A model generated the notes under the pieces. It saw only the letters and a program-made list of their open reading frames with translations. It was not told the origin of the DNA and did not search any database. The translations under genes were made by a program, and so were the position numbers. From Alistipes sp. UBA943 (GTDB taxonomy: Bacteria > Bacteroidota > Bacteroidia > Bacteroidales > Rikenellaceae), in the NCBI GenBank assembly GCA_002293345.1, contig DBDB01000066.1, forward strand, positions 17,835 through 26,948: 9,114 bases of DNA, given 5' to 3'. Below are positions 5,724 through 9,114 of this stretch, piece after piece (the stretch's first letter is position 1; every line of letters begins with the position of its first letter).

Positions 5724-6914
5724 ATGAAAAAGTTCCTTTTGCTGTTGTCTGTGGCGGTGCTGACCGCCGGTGTCGCGGAAGCCAAGCCGAAAAAAAACTC
5801 CGGATACAAGTTTACCGACACGAAAGTGATCCCCTCCACTTCGGTCAAGAATCAATTCCGGAGCGGTACCTGCTGGTGCTATTCGACCATCTCGTTCCTC
5901 GAAAATGAGATCATCCGTGCCGGTGGAGCCTACATGGATCTCGCCGAAATGTGGGTCGTGCGCAACGCCTATTTCGACAAGGGCGTGAAGTATGTGCGTC
6001 TGCACGGCAATCTTGCCAAGGGACAGGGCGGTGCCGCACATGACGTCACCGAGATGATCAAAAAGTACGGTATCGTCCCACAGGAGGTGTACCATGGGCA
6101 GAATTACGGCACCGACAAACCCGTGTTCGGTGAGTTGGAGGCGGTCATGTACGCCTACCTCGATGGCGTCATCAGTGCCAAAAATAACGGCACCCTCACT
6201 CCCGTATGGCGCGATGGATTCAACGCCATCCTCGACACCTACTTCGGTCCGCGTCCCGAGACGTTCTTTTATGAGGGGGTGGAGTATACTCCCATGACGT
6301 TCGCCGAGTCGCTGCCCATCGACATGGATGATTATGTACACCTCTCTTCATACACCCACCACCCGTTCTACACGCAGTTCATCCTCGAAGTGCCTGACAA
6401 CTGGATGTGGATGTCGATGTACAACGTGCCTATCGCGGAGCTGATGTCCGTGATCGACAACGCCATCGCGAACGATTACTCGATCGAATGGGCTACCGAC
6501 ATGACCGAGAAGGGTTTTTCGCGTACCAAAGCCATCGGTATCGTGCCCGAGGAGAGCCTCGACAATGCCGCGGGTACGGATGCCGAGAAGTGGGGTGCCC
6601 TCACACCGGCCGAACGCGACGCGGCTCTCTACACGTTCGACGGTCCCGTGAAGGAACTCACCATCACCCAGGAGATGCGCCAGACGGCGTACGACAACTA
6701 CCAGACCACGGATGACCACGGGATGGTGATCGTCGGAACGGCACACGACCAAGCCGGTAATCCGTTTTTCCTTGTCAAGAACTCATGGGATGTAATCCCT
6801 CCGTATGACGGTTATTACTACTTTTCGCGTCCGTTCGTCGAGTATAAAACCATGTCCATCACCGTCAACAAAAACGCCATTCCACAAGATCTGCGCGAAA
6901 AACTCGGGATCTAA
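5724..6914 (+). CDS. Secreted C1B (bleomycin hydrolase/aminopeptidase C-like) cysteine peptidase, 396 aa
   Basis: The N-terminus is a standard signal peptide (MKKFLLLLSVAVLTAGVAEA, likely cut after Ala20), so the enzyme should act in the periplasm or outside the cell, unlike cytosolic PepC. The papain-fold catalytic set is complete and correctly ordered: oxyanion-hole Gln44 and nucleophile Cys50 in QFRSGTCWCYS, His332 in DDHGMVIVG and Asn353 in KNSWD. The layout matches the roughly 400-aa Bacteroidales aminopeptidase C proteins (SFLENEIIR, LSSYTHHPFYTQF at 207-219, WMWMSMYNVPI, C-terminal REKLGI). In bleomycin hydrolases the C-terminus reaches into the active site, giving aminopeptidase activity; whether that holds here is inferred. 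Minor oddities are Cys52 next to the catalytic Cys50 and Asp instead of the usual Gly after NSW. The 12-nt gap after topA suggests co-transcription. The natural substrate is not evident. Confidence 0.92.
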   Translation: MKKFLLLLSVAVLTAGVAEAKPKKNSGYKFTDTKVIPSTSVKNQFRSGTCWCYSTISFLENEIIRAGGAYMDLAEMWVVRNAYFDKGVKYVRLHGNLAKGQGGAAHDVTEMIKKYGIVPQEVYHGQNYGTDKPVFGELEAVMYAYLDGVISAKNNGTLTPVWRDGFNAILDTYFGPRPETFFYEGVEYTPMTFAESLPIDMDDYVHLSSYTHHPFYTQFILEVPDNWMWMSMYNVPIAELMSVIDNAIANDYSIEWATDMTEKGFSRTKAIGIVPEESLDNAAGTDAEKWGALTPAERDAALYTFDGPVKELTITQEMRQTAYDNYQTTDDHGMVIVGTAHDQAGNPFFLVKNSWDVIPPYDGYYYFSRPFVEYKTMSITVNKNAIPQDLREKLGI

Positions 6915-6981
6915 TCTCTCTTGCTACCTGTTTCTGTCTCCACCGGTACCCTTCTCGGAAAAAAATGTACAGCTGAGTCAG

Positions 6982-6999
6982 AAAAAAGCAAACGGTTGC
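6982..6999 (-). terminator. Weak candidate terminator for clpC
   Basis: On the minus strand, GCAA (6999-6996) can pair with TTGC (6991-6988) around a 4-nt loop, followed by six T (6987-6982), starting about 16 nt after the clpC stop. The four-pair stem is short for an intrinsic terminator. The rest of the 100-bp convergent spacer (6915-7014) shows no better hairpin, so termination of either gene is not clearly explained. Confidence 0.25.
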
Positions 7000-7014
7000 G
7001 TAAGAAAAGGATTG

Positions 7015-9114
7015 TCAAGCGACGCGGAGAAGGACTTGGTCATCGTGATGATTCTCGACGATGACTTTATCGCCACGTTTAAGTTTTTCGTCGATGACGA
7101 GTGTGGTGAGGGGATCCTCGACACGTTCGGTCAGCGTGCGACGGAGGGCACGAACGCCATATTGTTGTTCGTATCCCAGAGTGGCGAGGAGTCGGCGTGC
7201 CTGGTCGGTAATCTCCACGCTGTACCCCATCCGTTCGACACGGTCGAACAGCTCTCTCAGTTCGAGATCCACGATACGCTCGACATCTTCGAGCGTCAGG
7301 GTACGGAACACCACCACGTCATCAACACGGTTCAGGAACTCGGGCGCGAAATGTCCCTCCAACGCCTTGCGATAGGACGAAGTGTTGTCCGCGGCATCTG
7401 TTTTGGAGGGGGTATCGAAACCCATGGCGGTGCGGCGAATGGCGTGAGACCCCACGTTGGACGTCATCACGATCACCGTGTTACGGAAATCGACCTTGCG
7501 TCCCTGTCCATCGGTCAGAAACCCCTCGTCGAAGATCTGGAGCAACGCGTTGAACACCTCGGGGTGGGCCTTTTCGATCTCATCGAAAAGCACGACAGCA
7601 TAGGGATGCCGTCGCACGGCTTCGGTAAGCTGTCCGCCCTCCCCGTACCCAACGTAACCCGGGGGGGATCCGATCAAACGTGCCACGTTGTGCTTCTCGT
7701 TATATTCGCTCATGTCGATACGCACGAGTCCTTTTTTCTCGTCGAACAGCCATTTGGAGACCTCCTTGGCGAGAAGGGTTTTGCCGACCCCGGTGGGACC
7801 GACGAACATAAACACCCCGATGGGACGCTTCTCGTCCTTGAATCCGGCACGTGACCGGCGTATCGACCGCGATACTTTTTCGACAGCCTCCCGTTGGCCG
7901 ATCACGCGACCATCCAGGTGCGATTGCAGCCCTTGGAGACGTTCGTATTCCGATTTGGAGAGACGGTCCACGGGGATCCCGGTCATCGACGTGACGATCG
8001 TACGCACATGTTCGGGCATCACTTCGCCGGACGCCACGACACCCGCCTCATCCAAGACGTCGATCGCCTTGTCGGGGAAATATCGGTCGGAGATATAGCG
8101 TCCCGTCAGTTCGACACACTCGCGCAGCGCCTCCTCGGAGTAGGTGACACCGTGGTGTTTTTCGTATCGCGACACGATTTTACGCAATATTTCAAGTGTG
8201 GCATCCGCCGTGGCAGGCTCGACAATGATCTTCTGAAAACGGCGTTCGAGGGCCGCATCTTTCTCTATGTTCTCACGAAACTCGTTCAGCGTCGTGGCAC
8301 CGATTACCTGCATCTCACCACGCGCCAAGGCCGGTTTCAGGATGTTGGCCGTGTCGAGACTGCCCTGTGACGACCCGGCACCCGTGATCGTGTGAATCTC
8401 GTCTATGAAGAGGATCGTATCGCGATTTTTGGAGAGCAACTCGATAAATTTGTGCATCCGCTCCTCGAATTCGCCTCGAAATTTCGTCCCGGCGACCAGC
8501 GACGCCACATCCAACGACCAAATACGCTTATTTTTCAGGTTCGAGGGCACATCTCCGGCAGCGATTTTGATCGCCAACCCCTCTGCAATGGCTGTTTTAC
8601 CGACACCTGCCTCACCGATCAAAATCGGATTGTTTTTTTTTCTGCGCGACAGGATCCGTATCATACGACCGATCTCCTCGTCACGACCGATTACCGGATC
8701 CAACTCACCGTCATGTGCCTGACGCGTCAGGTCGGTGGCGAATTTGTCCAGCATCAAACCTTCATCCTCGGGTTCGCTGTCCGGCATGAAATTATGTTCG
8801 CGTCCGCTCGGGTCGATGAAGCGCACCTCGGCACGCTGCATGTGAGGCGTCGTGAATTTCTGTAGCTCCACTGCCAACTCGCGCTTACCCACGCCGTACG
8901 AGTCCAGAATTTGGGACGTCAGGATCGTCGGGTCGCTCACAATGTGCAACAGCACGTGTGCCGTGGAGATGCTCCGCGATGCGGCAAAGGTCGTCAGCAA
9001 CTCCTGCCGCAATGCGTCGAAAAACGCCTTCGCTCCTTTGGGGGTGGCGGCTGCCACGAGTTCGGATGTCCCATCCGTACTCGCAGGCGCGTCCTCCGAA
9101 GAAGGACGCGCCTC
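7015..9114 (-). CDS. clpC: ClpC-type AAA+ unfoldase lacking the middle domain; N-terminus cut by right edge
   Basis: The frame is open to the right edge, so this is a partial gene of 699 residues (residue 1 at 9114). Clp ATPases unfold proteins and feed them to ClpP. The order is: an acidic/Ser-Pro linker (1-20), one Clp N-domain repeat (about 24-88; a first repeat probably lies outside), D1 with Walker A GEAGVGKT (167-174), pore loop KFRG (211-214) and Walker B ILFIDE (234-239), then D2 with Walker A GPTGVGKT (439-446), pore GYVGY (486-490) and Walker B VVLFDE (507-512). An MGF tripeptide at 564-566 sits where the ClpP-docking [LIVM]-G-[FL] loop belongs. Between DEAG (355-358) and MTGIP (377-381) there are only 18 residues, where ClpC normally carries a coiled-coil M domain, so the M domain is absent. 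The GTG at 9057 is internal, not the start. Its 3' end faces the peptidase gene. Confidence 0.93.
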   Translation of the reverse strand, partial: EARPSSEDAPASTDGTSELVAAATPKGAKAFFDALRQELLTTFAASRSISTAHVLLHIVSDPTILTSQILDSYGVGKRELAVELQKFTTPHMQRAEVRFIDPSGREHNFMPDSEPEDEGLMLDKFATDLTRQAHDGELDPVIGRDEEIGRMIRILSRRKKNNPILIGEAGVGKTAIAEGLAIKIAAGDVPSNLKNKRIWSLDVASLVAGTKFRGEFEERMHKFIELLSKNRDTILFIDEIHTITGAGSSQGSLDTANILKPALARGEMQVIGATTLNEFRENIEKDAALERRFQKIIVEPATADATLEILRKIVSRYEKHHGVTYSEEALRECVELTGRYISDRYFPDKAIDVLDEAGVVASGEVMPEHVRTIVTSMTGIPVDRLSKSEYERLQGLQSHLDGRVIGQREAVEKVSRSIRRSRAGFKDEKRPIGVFMFVGPTGVGKTLLAKEVSKWLFDEKKGLVRIDMSEYNEKHNVARLIGSPPGYVGYGEGGQLTEAVRRHPYAVVLFDEIEKAHPEVFNALLQIFDEGFLTDGQGRKVDFRNTVIVMTSNVGSHAIRRTAMGFDTPSKTDAADNTSSYRKALEGHFAPEFLNRVDDVVVFRTLTLEDVERIVDLELRELFDRVERMGYSVEITDQARRLLATLGYEQQYGVRALRRTLTERVEDPLTTLVIDEKLKRGDKVIVENHHDDQVLLRVA
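9063..9113. repeat. Two adjacent hairpins in the clpC linker-coding region
   Basis: CGGATG (9063-9068) and CATCCG (9072-9077) form a perfect 6-bp stem with loop TCC. Next to it, AGGCGCGTCCT (9085-9095) and AGGACGCGCCT (9103-9113) are perfect 11-bp G/C-rich arms separated by 7 nt. Together they cover the acidic/Ser-Pro linker before the visible Clp N-domain repeat. The second arm ends one base from the window edge, so the structure could be larger. Confidence 0.6.

Noticed and set aside
3774..6341. An 855-codon open frame on the minus strand, antisense to topA and the peptidase gene.
   Set aside because: Both plus-strand genes are unmistakable, with catalytic residues in order. The antisense product has no recognisable domain and is biased in composition (many His, Arg, Val), as expected for the mirror of GC-rich codons.
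6349..6795. Asp instead of Gly after the catalytic NSW motif of the peptidase, as a sign of inactivity.
   Set aside because: Gln, Cys, His and Asn of the catalytic set are all present in order; the Gly is common but not catalytic.
6805..7854. A 349-codon plus-strand frame overlapping the peptidase end and clpC.
   Set aside because: Antisense to the conserved D2 part of ClpC; no domain and no fit with the peptidase stop at 6914.
8718..8731. 14-bp perfect palindrome in clpC.
   Set aside because: A palindrome of this length is expected about once in 9 kb by chance, and nothing in its position supports a role.
9055..9057. GTG at 9057 as the start of clpC.
   Set aside because: The frame remains open to the window edge and the codon sits within the linker leading into a Clp N-domain repeat, so the gene begins outside the window.
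1..9114. CRISPR arrays, insertion sequences, tRNA or rRNA genes, toxin-antitoxin or defence genes.
   Set aside because: No regularly spaced direct repeats, transposase motifs, RNA gene signatures or defence domains were seen; nearly all bases are explained by six housekeeping or envelope genes.

Overview
This window looks like a chromosomal segment of a Bacteroidota genome. The best guess is a Rikenellaceae/Alistipes-like organism, because the coding DNA is fairly GC-rich while the gene content is typical of gut Bacteroidales. The reasons are: a stand-alone half-size starch-synthase-like protein next to a DUF4270 lipoprotein, a zinc-finger-free TopA with C-terminal GR[YF]GP repeats, a secreted bleomycin-hydrolase-like C1 peptidase, AT-rich leaders instead of Shine-Dalgarno sequences, and two exact matches to the Bacteroides -7 promoter element TAnnTTTG. 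The genus is inference only.

Layout. Positions 1-890 (minus) hold the 5' part of an anaerobic (class III) ribonucleotide reductase, nrdD, cut by the left edge. A 220-bp divergent intergenic region follows, with a promoter candidate for each side and a 36-nt imperfect hairpin between them. From 1111 to 6914 four plus-strand genes are packed tightly enough to be one operon: a GT5-like half glycogen synthase (1111-1902), a DUF4270 lipoprotein overlapping it by 14 nt (1889-3328), topA (3330-5711, one base after the previous stop) and a secreted C1 peptidase (5724-6914, 12-nt gap). A 100-bp convergent spacer separates these from clpC on the minus strand (7015-9114), which runs off the right edge.

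Functionally this is mostly housekeeping: dNTP synthesis, DNA supercoiling, protein quality control, an envelope lipoprotein and an exported peptidase. I see no mobile element, CRISPR array, tRNA, rRNA or defence system.

Two things stand out. First, several strong inverted repeats lie inside coding sequence. The most striking is three back-to-back near-perfect hairpins (2494-2574) in the DUF4270 gene. Others lie in a TopA interdomain segment, at the topA 3' end and in a ClpC N-domain linker, so most fall where the protein is least constrained. Second, the ClpC protein lacks the coiled-coil middle (M) domain that normally distinguishes ClpC from ClpA, while keeping both AAA+ modules and a ClpP-docking loop. 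No complete undescribed system is evident.
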